A stretch of 11,483 nucleotides of DNA from Thermococcaceae archaeon. Lineage in GTDB: Archaea > Methanobacteriota_B > Thermococci > Thermococcales > Thermococcaceae. The notes under the pieces were generated by a model. That model searched no databases. It was not told the DNA's origin and saw only the letters and a list, made by a program, of their open reading frames with translations. This document shows positions 1 through 6,045 of this stretch, piece after piece. Made by a program: the position numbers and the translations under genes. Position 1 is the first letter of the stretch. Each line of letters opens with the position of its first letter. Where the stretch lies: positions 1 to 11,483 of the forward strand of contig JAMOPD010000229.1 in the NCBI GenBank assembly GCA_027064745.1, written 5' to 3'.

Positions 1-165
1 GAGATAATAGCCACCGTCGTCGAGAGGATAGGGAACGAGCTCAAAGCCCTGCCGAGGAGGATAGCCTACCCGGACGTCCCGGTCCCGTACAGCAGGGTGC
101 TGGAGAGGTTCGTCCTTCCGGACAAGGAGAAGATAGTGAAGACAGTGAAGGACATGGTCGGGTGA
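1..165 (+). CDS. 2-oxoacid dehydrogenase E1 component, beta subunit (3' end only)
   Basis: Frame 1 is open from the window edge to TGA at 163-165, giving the last 54 residues of a protein. The tail contains PDVPVPYSRVLERFVLPDKE, the usual C-terminal signature of E1 beta subunits of pyruvate, acetoin or branched-chain 2-oxoacid dehydrogenases (transketolase C-terminal domain: 'PD.PVP.S..LE....P....I...V'). E1 beta pairs with E1 alpha to decarboxylate a 2-oxoacid with thiamine diphosphate and to acylate a lipoyl domain. The next gene is a lipoyl protein that starts at or just after this stop, so the two are surely cotranscribed and functionally linked. Substrate specificity cannot be read from this fragment. 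The start lies outside the window. The DNA is clearly GC-rich compared with the rest of the window. Confidence 0.85.
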   Translation, partial: EIIATVVERIGNELKALPRRIAYPDVPVPYSRVLERFVLPDKEKIVKTVKDMVG

Positions 166-173
166 GCGGCAGA

Positions 174-407
174 ATGGAGATAGAGGTCAGGGTACCCCGG
201 ACGACGAAGGAGGAAAAGACCGGCGTCCTGCTGAGCTGGTACAAGAACGACGGCGACCCCGTCGAGGAGGGAGAGGAAATAGCGGAGGTCATGATAGAGA
301 AAGTCACCGTGCACGTTAAGGCCCCGGCGAGCGGGAGGCTTAAGATTCTGGTGAAGGAGAACGAGGAGGTGGCGCAGGGCCAGGTGATAGGCCTCATCGT
401 GGCCTGA
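174..407 (+). CDS. Stand-alone lipoyl-domain carrier protein (E2 lipoyl domain without acyltransferase)
   Basis: This 77-residue protein is essentially one biotin/lipoyl-attachment domain. The likely modified lysine is K43 in VMIEKVTVHVKAP, aligning with the 'ETDKA/ETEKV' lipoyl-lysine turn of E2 proteins, followed by the typical APASGRL hairpin and a glycine near the end (VIGLIV). No peripheral-subunit-binding or acyltransferase domain follows; the gene simply stops. It sits directly behind E1 beta, so it probably carries acyl groups on lipoate for that E1. I chose ATG 174, where the domain fold begins and where GGTGA (161-165) lies 8 nt upstream. An in-frame GTG at 162 (81 residues) overlaps the E1 beta stop as GTGA and is a real alternative through translational coupling. 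An alternative family is a biotin carrier, but the lysine context lacks the AMKM of biotinyl domains. Confidence 0.82.
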   Translation: MEIEVRVPRTTKEEKTGVLLSWYKNDGDPVEEGEEIAEVMIEKVTVHVKAPASGRLKILVKENEEVAQGQVIGLIVA

Positions 408-408
408 C

Positions 409-419
409 TTTCATTTTTT
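409..419 (+). terminator. T-rich 3' end of the E1/lipoyl operon
   Basis: Directly after the lipoyl stop codon the plus strand reads TTTCATTTTTTC. Archaeal RNA polymerase commonly terminates at such U-tracts. It overlaps the last codons of the convergent methyltransferase, whose Lys-Lys end supplies the T-run on this strand. No hairpin is visible. Confidence 0.4.
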
Positions 420-1154
420 CAGGATCAAACTGTGCCTCCACCGCGTTCCCGCTTTAAAGCGCACATCCCTCACGGAATAGCCCAGCTCTTCTCCTTTTTC
501 CGTTATAGCCTCGATTAGAGGCTTTTTATCGGGAAGGAAGAGTGCTACCTTTCCCTTAGGTTTTAGATATCCCAGAGCCTCCTCGATGAGCCTCACCGAG
601 AATGCCTCGCCGTGTTTCCCACCACCGACCCCTTCCCTCTCCGTGAGAACACCCCTCGTCGGCCTCTCGTAGTACGGCGGGGCGGAGAAGATTACGTCAA
701 AGCGCTCGCTTTCGGGAATTACCTCCTTGATTACCCCACCGTTGCTCTTGATTAGCTTAACTCCGGCGCCGTTCCTCTCGATGTTCTTCATGGCATACTC
801 AAAGAACTCCTCATCGAGCTCCGTCGCGGTAACGTCGCAGTTGAAGAGCTTCTCAGCCATGAGGGCCATCATGGCAGTGTGACCGGTTCCAATTTCCAGA
901 ACCCTCTCTCCCCCGCGCAGGAAGGTCTTGAGGAAGAGGTATCTAGAGACAGGAGTTGTCACGAGCCCGCGCGGGTGGTACTCTATCTCCAGCCCAAAGA
1001 TTGCCTTAGCTATAGCCCTGTTGTAAAGTATTCGGGCTTTTCTTTTTGAGAAGTCGAGCCTTCCACGCTCGTCAAGGTAGTTATTCAGCTCCGGAAAGAG
1101 CTTCACGGCTTCTTTTACCGGCAGTCCAAGCTTTCCGTCCTTCCAGGTTGGCAT
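411..1154 (-). CDS. RlmF/METTL16-like SAM-dependent methyltransferase
   Basis: This 247-residue protein has a class I Rossmann methyltransferase core: SAM motif I VLEIGTGHTA (85-94), an acidic ribose contact in ATELDEEF (110-117), and a catalytic-type loop SAPPYY (157-162). The GGGKHGEAF segment (177-185) and the N-terminal helical region (residues 1-80) resemble the DUF890 group that includes bacterial RlmF (23S rRNA m6A) and eukaryotic METTL16, so an RNA or rRNA adenine N6 target is the best guess. The loop has Ala where NPPY-type enzymes have Asn/Asp. The start is set at ATG 1154. The frame stays open upstream to 1340, but that extension is unlike the family and overlaps a divergent degenerate gene and its promoter. 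No clear ribosome binding site precedes ATG 1154. The gene ends 3 nt from the convergent lipoyl gene. Confidence 0.75.
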   Translation of the reverse strand: MPTWKDGKLGLPVKEAVKLFPELNNYLDERGRLDFSKRKARILYNRAIAKAIFGLEIEYHPRGLVTTPVSRYLFLKTFLRGGERVLEIGTGHTAMMALMAEKLFNCDVTATELDEEFFEYAMKNIERNGAGVKLIKSNGGVIKEVIPESERFDVIFSAPPYYERPTRGVLTEREGVGGGKHGEAFSVRLIEEALGYLKPKGKVALFLPDKKPLIEAITEKGEELGYSVRDVRFKAGTRWRHSLILKK

Positions 1155-1226
1155 GTAATATAGTTGGCATAGAGATTTTTCAACTTTATCTTCTATGCAG
1201 TCATTTCTCCAGAGAGTACTAAAAAA

Positions 1227-1245
1227 GTTTAAATAATTTTTAAGA
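1227..1245. promoter_or_regulatory. AT-rich divergent promoter region (TATA)
   Basis: The sequence GTTTAAATAATTTTTAAG holds TATA-like elements on both strands. On the plus strand TTTAAATAA is centred about 26 nt before ATG 1258 of the decayed secreted-protein gene, the spacing expected for a leaderless or near-leaderless archaeal transcript. On the minus strand the same tract would give the methyltransferase a leader of roughly 50 nt. This is read from sequence only. Confidence 0.45.
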
Positions 1246-1257
1246 TAGCTAACCGTG

Positions 1258-1994
1258 ATGAGCAGCATGTCCAGATTCATTAAGACAATCGAGATATTGC
1301 TGTGTTTCCTTATTTTTACCCTTCCCCTCACATCCTTCAATGTTGAGATTATAGCTCAAGGTCTGTCCCAACCAAGGGTTTTCATTTGTCCACATTCGAA
1401 CATAATATTCATCTCCACTTGAGAGATTGAGGCATACGATGATATATGGGTGAATCCCGATACAGAAATTGATTGGTATTATCAGTAGATCCCTCTGGGG
1501 GTGCACCTTCTCGAGCCAAGTGCTACACCTCTCCTATGCCCCAAGCTGAACGTTTCGAAAAATATGGCACGAGTCAAGGTGAGAACAAAACTCATTAGGG
1601 GAATCCCTGTAAACGGCTCCGTACTGGTTGACCAGAAATATAACATCACGTATTACATCAAGACCTCTTGGAAGAGGTCAAAAATTAAAAGCGAGATAAT
1701 GAACCAGTACAAACTCTTACATTTCATTAAAATGGAACTTTTAAAGCTTTTAAGCTCGGCAAAATTGATTTTAAGTATTCCACTGTTTTTGTTACCACGA
1801 ACAACACTACCACAGTTTTTGTGAATCCACATTTTTATTATTCTAACTTCGTCTTAGTCAATGCCACACATTCACATGGAAAAGGCGACAACAGCATCAT
1901 TTCCTCGAAAGAATCCCTATCTTCTTTCAATGCCACGGGTTACTGTCGTCGTCACATATCTCCTTTGCAGAAACAGAAAGTAAAGAAGTGTTAA
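1258..1994 (+). pseudogene. Decayed secreted/cell-surface protein gene
   Basis: No intact ORF exists, but the plus strand shows a broken gene. Frame 1 starts at ATG 1258 (GTG 1255 also in frame) with an export signal: SSMSRFIKTIEILLCFLIFT then LPLTSFNVEIIA, i.e. basic residues, a hydrophobic core and a polar end. The same frame continues through TGA (1420-1422) and TAG (1486-1488) into protein-like sequence such as IPVNGSVLVDQKYNITYYIK (around 1594-1665). Near 1681-1735 coding sense passes to frame 3, where NGTFKAFKLGKIDFKYSTVF and NNTTTVFVNPHFYYSNFVLV run on to a TAA at 1992-1994, 1 nt before the convergent serpin stop. Many N-x-S/T sites and beta-strand-like patterns suit an extracytoplasmic, Ig-like or surface protein. 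I do not recognise the family. Minus-strand ORFs here are shadows. Confidence 0.55.
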
Positions 1995-3257
1995 TTACCT
2001 TCTCGGATCCTCAAGTCTCCCCATGAAAACTATCATTCCACTCTCCTTGTTGATTATCATGAAAATGAAGGGGTGATCCGCCTTGAATACCTTGTATTTC
2101 TGTTCTTCTCCGGGAGGGACGGCTGCTGTTAATATCACGGCTGTGGCAGCTGCGGCTTCTGTACCATTTTCAGCGACGCTTATGAAGGTTTTGTGAATCA
2201 CATCGCTGATTGCCAGAGGTCTTTCAGAGATTCCAGAAAAATCGGCTTTATCAGAAAAAGCATCCTTAATACCCATTTCCTGAAGGATTTTGCCGAGATG
2301 GTATTCAGTCTCAAATTTGAATTTTGGAATTGTCACATCAACTTTCTGAGGTGTTAATGAGTTCATGACTTTTTCAATGAACTGCGGAGTGAGCTTTTCT
2401 TCAACATCATCCGCTTTCTTCGGAAGGATTACAACCATGCTGAACCTGTGATTGACATCACCCTCATAGGGCATCTCAAGAATCTGAAGGTCGTCAGTCT
2501 CAGCGTATCCAAACTGACCCTTCCTGTGCATCATGGGAACAACTATAGTTTTGCCAGAAGACAATGTGAAAGTGCCATTATGCGTATTGCTTGGATTGAA
2601 TCTGAGGGACCAATTGGCCTTGAAATAGACAGCATTTGTTATGATCAATCTTGTAAGCGGAGAAAGGCCGCTAACGAGGTTCTTTATTCTTCCATTGGTT
2701 TGTTCTTTTACCCATCTGTTTATCTCTTCTTCTGCACCTCTTGGGTTTCGCTTGAAGTCTACACTCCCCACATATCCAAGATAGTATCTTTTAATGACAT
2801 TCAGATAGCCCTCTTTAATCGGAAAATCTTTCTGAACCCAGAGAGCATTCGCTATTCGGAGATTAAGGGCCGTTGGATTTTCAGCCTCGAGAAGGACAGT
2901 TCTAAAGGAATCTCTGCGTAGGGAAGCATTGTCCGGAAGATGGAGCACATTTTCCATCTCTTCAGCAGTTTTTCCTCGTGCTCCCTCATATGTCATTGCC
3001 AGTGCTATAAATATGCTAAATGGTGAGAAAAATACATTTTTACCGCTGTTTTCCACCGAAAGTCTTCTATAAAGCTGGAGCGTAAAGAGATTATTAGCAT
3101 CAGCAATTCCTTGCACTTCAGGAGTTCTCATGGGGCTAATGACATCATTCGAGGTGCTGGGAGCAGTGTGTGATCCTGTTTCTGAGTGTGGAGATGTTAC
3201 ACATCCACTGGCCAAAACAATGATGGAGAGTAGAATAACAACAGCTTTCACATTCAT
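1995..3257 (-). CDS. Serpin (serine protease inhibitor), predicted lipoprotein
   Basis: This 420-residue protein is a full-length serpin with an export signal. Residues 1-19 form a lipoprotein signal (hydrophobic core, lipobox LASGC with Cys19), followed by a Ser/Thr-rich spacer (20-48) and the serpin fold: NVFFSPFSIFIALAMTYEGA (74-93), ITNAVYFKANW (206-216), and a C-terminal HPFIFMIINKESGMIVFMGR (395-414). The reactive loop spans about 363-394. Its hinge ENGTEAAAAT (363-372) has the small residues required for loop insertion, so an inhibitory serpin is expected. Alignment of P17 at E363 puts P1-P1' near A379-V380, suggesting subtilisin- or elastase-like targets. T. kodakarensis has a studied serpin against its subtilisins, probably the orthologue. 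ATG 3257 was chosen over GTG 3266 because GGTGG (3263-3267) lies 5 nt before it, with the upstream GTG inside the binding site. It ends 1 nt from the opposing pseudogene. Confidence 0.93.
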   Translation of the reverse strand: MNVKAVVILLSIIVLASGCVTSPHSETGSHTAPSTSNDVISPMRTPEVQGIADANNLFTLQLYRRLSVENSGKNVFFSPFSIFIALAMTYEGARGKTAEEMENVLHLPDNASLRRDSFRTVLLEAENPTALNLRIANALWVQKDFPIKEGYLNVIKRYYLGYVGSVDFKRNPRGAEEEINRWVKEQTNGRIKNLVSGLSPLTRLIITNAVYFKANWSLRFNPSNTHNGTFTLSSGKTIVVPMMHRKGQFGYAETDDLQILEMPYEGDVNHRFSMVVILPKKADDVEEKLTPQFIEKVMNSLTPQKVDVTIPKFKFETEYHLGKILQEMGIKDAFSDKADFSGISERPLAISDVIHKTFISVAENGTEAAAATAVILTAAVPPGEEQKYKVFKADHPFIFMIINKESGMIVFMGRLEDPRR

Positions 3258-3286
3258 CCATTCCACCGTGAATTATTATACACGAT

Positions 3287-3294
3287 GATATAAA
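3287..3294 (-). promoter_or_regulatory. TATA box of the serpin gene
   Basis: Minus-strand TTTATATC lies about 33 nt before the chosen ATG (3257), which places transcription start near 3265, just upstream of the GGTGG ribosome binding site. The leader would be only about 8-10 nt. Confidence 0.55.
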
Positions 3295-3306
3295 TGTTCT
3301 CCCATA

Positions 3307-3326
3307 ACTTCAAAATGGTTTGAAGT
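3307..3326. repeat. Perfect 8-bp inverted repeat (possible operator or terminator)
   Basis: ACTTCAAA-ATGG-TTTGAAGT is a perfect palindrome with a 4-nt centre. It lies between the M20 peptidase stop (3334) and the serpin TATA box (3287-3294), ending about 12 nt upstream of the TATA box. That position suits an archaeal activator or repressor site on the serpin promoter. Alternatively it is a hairpin at the 3' end of the peptidase mRNA; there the U-run (3327-3331) precedes rather than follows the stem, which is unlike an intrinsic terminator. Confidence 0.55.
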
Positions 3327-3333
3327 AAAAAGA

Positions 3334-4581
3334 TCAAAGGAGAGCCAAAGCGGCCATGACTTTTGCGTCCTCGACCAGGTTCTTTATCCAAGCATACTCG
3401 TTGGGTTGATGGGCGGTCTCATCAAGCGTCGCCCATACCACAGCTGGAATTCCAAGCTTTCTAAAGTAAGCCGCAAAAGTTCCACCACCTATTCCACCCA
3501 CCTTCGCCTCCTTTCCGCGGAGCTTCTTCAGCGCCTCCTGAAGGAGTTTAACTATCTCACTGTTCGGGTCGGTTGGTTCTGGAGCGTCCATGCGCTGGAG
3601 AACCTCGAACTCCACCTCTGGAAGATTTTCCTGTCTGTACTTCTCCTTAACCTCCTCGGCTAGCCTCTCGGCGTCTTTCAGAATTTCGTCTATCCTGTAT
3701 TTTGGCAGAATCCTGCAGTCGAAAACCACCTCGTGCTCACCCGGAGCAATGTTTGGACTATCAGCCGGATTCCTAACCATCGTCGGCTCGAAAGTACTAA
3801 CCGGCGGCTCAAACAATTCATCTCTTTCAGAATACTTCTCGTGAAGGAGTTTATCCAAGTGGTAGGCGAAGTCGAGGGCAACCCTATGAGCGTTCAAACC
3901 CTTATCGGGCATGCTAGCATGAACCTGCTTACCCTTAACCTTAACCTTGAGCCAAAGAATACTCTTCTCCGCCACTTCAATGAATGAGCCATCAGAATTC
4001 CCACCGTCCGGGACGAGAACTAAGTCGTCCTTTCTGAAGAGTTCAGGATGCTCCCTCATGAGCCATTCAACACCATACTTGCTGCCTGTTTCTTCATCAC
4101 TGACGAAGGCCAAAATAACAGTCCTCTTCGGCCTTATCCCAAGGTTCATCAAGGCCTTAACTGCATACAGTGAGGAGACCAAACTCTGACCATTATCCTC
4201 GCTCCCCCTACCATAAACTTTACCATCCCTGATGAGGGGCTTGAAGGGTTCTGTAACCGTCCAACCCTCGCCGGGTGGGACAACGTCTAAGTGCGTTAAA
4301 ATCCACAATCTTGGTGAATCCTCGCCCTTTTCACCGTAATAATAGGCGAGGATGCTTGGCCTAACCCCATTCTTAGCCCTCTCATCCGGGGCCTCATAAA
4401 CCTCAACCTTATCAAAAGCCCAATCCCTTATGATTTCAAGCAACTTTTGCGCTTTCTCGTACTCACCCTCATACCCGTAGTCAGGGCTTATCGCCGGAAT
4501 CCTAATAAGCTCCACCAAAGTTTTAACCATCTCATCCCCAAGCCTTTCAACTTCCCGAGAAACTCTTTCAATCTCCACCAT
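3334..4581 (-). CDS. M20-family zinc metallopeptidase (ArgE/DapE/carboxypeptidase-like)
   Basis: This 415-residue protein has all hallmarks of family M20. The metal and catalytic residues read in order: H97 and D99 in THLDVVPPG, bridging D129 in GRGSEDNGQ, the catalytic pair E163-E164 in SDEETGS, D192 in VPDGGN, and H391 in DETAHQPNEY. The lid/dimerisation domain (about 205-325) carries the conserved H221 in KQVHASMP. Homologues are named succinyl-diaminopimelate desuccinylase or acetylornithine deacetylase, but in Thermococcales such proteins are more safely called cytoplasmic amidohydrolases or carboxypeptidases cleaving an N-acyl amino acid or peptide; sequence does not settle the substrate. 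ATG 4581 has a textbook GGTGAT at 4586-4591; the upstream in-frame GTG 4593 overlaps that site and is rejected. The serpin lies downstream but has its own promoter; upstream is a broken peptide transporter. Confidence 0.92.
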   Translation of the reverse strand: MVEIERVSREVERLGDEMVKTLVELIRIPAISPDYGYEGEYEKAQKLLEIIRDWAFDKVEVYEAPDERAKNGVRPSILAYYYGEKGEDSPRLWILTHLDVVPPGEGWTVTEPFKPLIRDGKVYGRGSEDNGQSLVSSLYAVKALMNLGIRPKRTVILAFVSDEETGSKYGVEWLMREHPELFRKDDLVLVPDGGNSDGSFIEVAEKSILWLKVKVKGKQVHASMPDKGLNAHRVALDFAYHLDKLLHEKYSERDELFEPPVSTFEPTMVRNPADSPNIAPGEHEVVFDCRILPKYRIDEILKDAERLAEEVKEKYRQENLPEVEFEVLQRMDAPEPTDPNSEIVKLLQEALKKLRGKEAKVGGIGGGTFAAYFRKLGIPAVVWATLDETAHQPNEYAWIKNLVEDAKVMAALALL

Positions 4582-4610
4582 GATTATCACCACTCTAATT
4601 TACACAGGTT

Positions 4611-4619
4611 GTTTTAAAC
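4611..4619 (-). promoter_or_regulatory. TATA box of the M20 peptidase gene
   Basis: Minus-strand GTTTAAAAC preceded by the purine-rich GAAACC (a BRE-like element) lies about 34 nt before ATG 4581. Transcription would start near 4590, just ahead of the GGTGAT ribosome binding site. Confidence 0.55.
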
Positions 4620-4654
4620 GGTTTCTGGTACAAAATTTGGGATAAAGAAAGAAA

Positions 4655-5136
4655 TCACTCAAATTCCTTCCAAGTGTGTAGAGCCAGAGGATGATTCCAG
4701 CGAGGAGCTGGTGCTTTGTTTGTAACTACAAGCGCAGCGAAGAATATTCCCATTATAGCCTCTCCAGCATCAGTGGGCTTCTCTCCAGCTTTAGTTCCTC
4801 TGGCTCTGCTGACAAAGTACCTCGTGAGTCCATCGATGAATATTGGAACGCCGAGGCTGAGTGGGAGGTATATTCTAACCGCAACCAGCATACTGGAGTT
4901 CTGAACTTTGAGCCATTCCTGGCGAGTATCTCGTTGAGGATTATGAATATTATCGCTATCAAAGCATCTATATAGACGAGGGTTTCCTTGAAATGCCTGT
5001 GGGGCTGCAAGGGCATTTCCTTTGCCGTCGGAGTTCCTGCTATGCCGTAAGCCTTAATCAACAGGTTCAGGACGGGGCCATGAGGAGTGCGACAAAGAAT
5101 GCCTGTTGCCAGAGCCTGCATCGTGTCCCCTGCAAT
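4655..5136 (-). pseudogene. OPT-family oligopeptide transporter, C-terminal remnant
   Basis: Pieces of an oligopeptide transporter (OPT) C-terminus are spread over three minus-strand frames. In order: IAGDTMQALATG (5136-5101; family motif GDTMQDLKTG); QAFFVALLMAP in a second frame (about 5102-5070); VLNLLIKAYGIAGTPTAKE back in the first; LAAPQAF in a further frame (about 5020-4995; family motif LPAPQA); ETLVYIDALIAIIFIILNEI and ILARNGSKFRTPV; then a one-base shift near 4892-4897 into MLVAVRIYLPLSLGVPIFID and GLTRYFVSRA, ending at TGA 4655. The alternating frames, missing segments and absent N-terminal two-thirds show an old inactivated gene. OPT proteins are polytopic membrane permeases for small peptides. 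An in-frame TGA (5137-5139) marks the upstream limit that I can recognise; no transposon end is visible at the break. Confidence 0.8.
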
Positions 5137-5171
5137 TCATGGGATGTTGAAAAAATTCGGAAGGCCAAATA

Positions 5172-5179
5172 TCTTATAT
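5172..5179 (+). promoter_or_regulatory. TATA box of the MBL-fold hydrolase gene
   Basis: Plus-strand CTTATATA lies about 55 nt upstream of the GTG start at 5230. Transcription would begin near 5200, giving a leader of about 25-30 nt that includes GGAGGTG. Confidence 0.5.
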
Positions 5180-5229
5180 ACTCAACCAGCCTAGTTTTAC
5201 TGTCTGAAAAAGAAAATGGAGGTGTACTG

Positions 5230-6045
5230 GTGATAGAGATAACATTCTTAGGCAGTGGGGGCGGTAGGTTTATTACCATCACACAATTCCGTTCGACTGG
5301 GGGTTTCTTTATCAGAGCCAGCCGAAACATATATGTCGACCCAGGACCAGGTGCGCTGGTGCGTTCATGGCGCTATAAGCTTGATCCAAGAAGGCTTGAC
5401 GTCATATTCGTTTCCCACAGGCATGTCGACCATTGCAACGATGCAGAGATAATGATAGAAGCCATGACTGGTGGAGCTCTCAAAAAAAGAGGGGTTCTCA
5501 TAGCCTCAAAGAGCGTCGTTTATGGAGATGACAGCTACAATCCCGCTGTCTCCAGATACCACCTTGATTCGCTTGAAGAGGTTCACACACCGGAACCGGG
5601 AAACAGGTTATCCCTCGGCGAGGAGGAGCTCACAATAACACCTTCAATGCATTCCGATCCTACAACCATAGGTTTTCGAATGGGGACGAAATTTGGGGAC
5701 ATATCCTACATACCAGACACACAATATTTCGATGAGCTGAAAAAATGGCACGAAGGCTCAAGGCTTATGATCATAGCAATAACCCGGCCAAGGGACATGA
5801 GAATACCATACCATCTGTGCACTGAGGATGTTGTTTATATGCTGAAAACCATGGGACAGAAGCCAGAGGCAATCGTCATGAACCACATAGGCATGAAAAT
5901 GCACTTCGCCAATCCCTACAAGGAGGCAAGGTTCATAGAAAACGTGACCGGAGTAAAAACCTTCGTTGCAAAGGAAGGATTCAAGGTCATGCTGGATAAA
6001 AAGGAGATAGCAGTGAAAACACTCAGGCCTGCTCGTTTTGTTTGA
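5230..6045 (+). CDS. MBL-fold metallo-hydrolase
   Basis: This 271-residue protein has a metallo-beta-lactamase fold. The N-terminal strand ITFLGSGGGRF (4-14) is followed by STGGFFI and YVDPGPGAL; the metal motif SHRHVDH places H63, H65, D67 and H68. Later ligands are H141 in MHSDPTTIGF, D163 in YIPDTQYF and H219 in MNHIGMKMH. The overall plan resembles RNase Z/phosphodiesterase-type MBL proteins of COG1234, but no exosite arm is evident, so only hydrolase of an ester or phosphodiester is safe. The start is GTG 5230 with GGAGGTG (5219-5225) 4 nt before it. The frame is open further upstream to 4993, but that part overlaps the OPT pseudogene and its own promoter. The last 23 nt overlap the convergent mutase gene. 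Confidence 0.87.
   Translation: MIEITFLGSGGGRFITITQFRSTGGFFIRASRNIYVDPGPGALVRSWRYKLDPRRLDVIFVSHRHVDHCNDAEIMIEAMTGGALKKRGVLIASKSVVYGDDSYNPAVSRYHLDSLEEVHTPEPGNRLSLGEEELTITPSMHSDPTTIGFRMGTKFGDISYIPDTQYFDELKKWHEGSRLMIIAITRPRDMRIPYHLCTEDVVYMLKTMGQKPEAIVMNHIGMKMHFANPYKEARFIENVTGVKTFVAKEGFKVMLDKKEIAVKTLRPARFV

Noticed and set aside
1155..1340. N-terminal extension of 62 residues on the RlmF-like methyltransferase
   Set aside because: It is unlike the family, covers a promoter-like AT tract, and lies antisense to the signal-peptide region of the divergent decayed gene; ATG 1154 is preferred.
1249..1506. 85-residue minus-strand ORF
   Set aside because: Antisense shadow of the plus-strand pseudogene; no ribosome binding site, no recognisable domain, and it starts within sequence that reads well on the other strand.
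2448..2921. 157-residue plus-strand ORF inside the serpin gene
   Set aside because: Antisense to a clear full-length serpin, with no start signal and no family resemblance.
4993..5229. 79-residue upstream extension of the MBL-fold hydrolase
   Set aside because: It overlaps the OPT relic and the TATA box at 5172-5179; the MBL fold begins at 5230 behind GGAGGTG.
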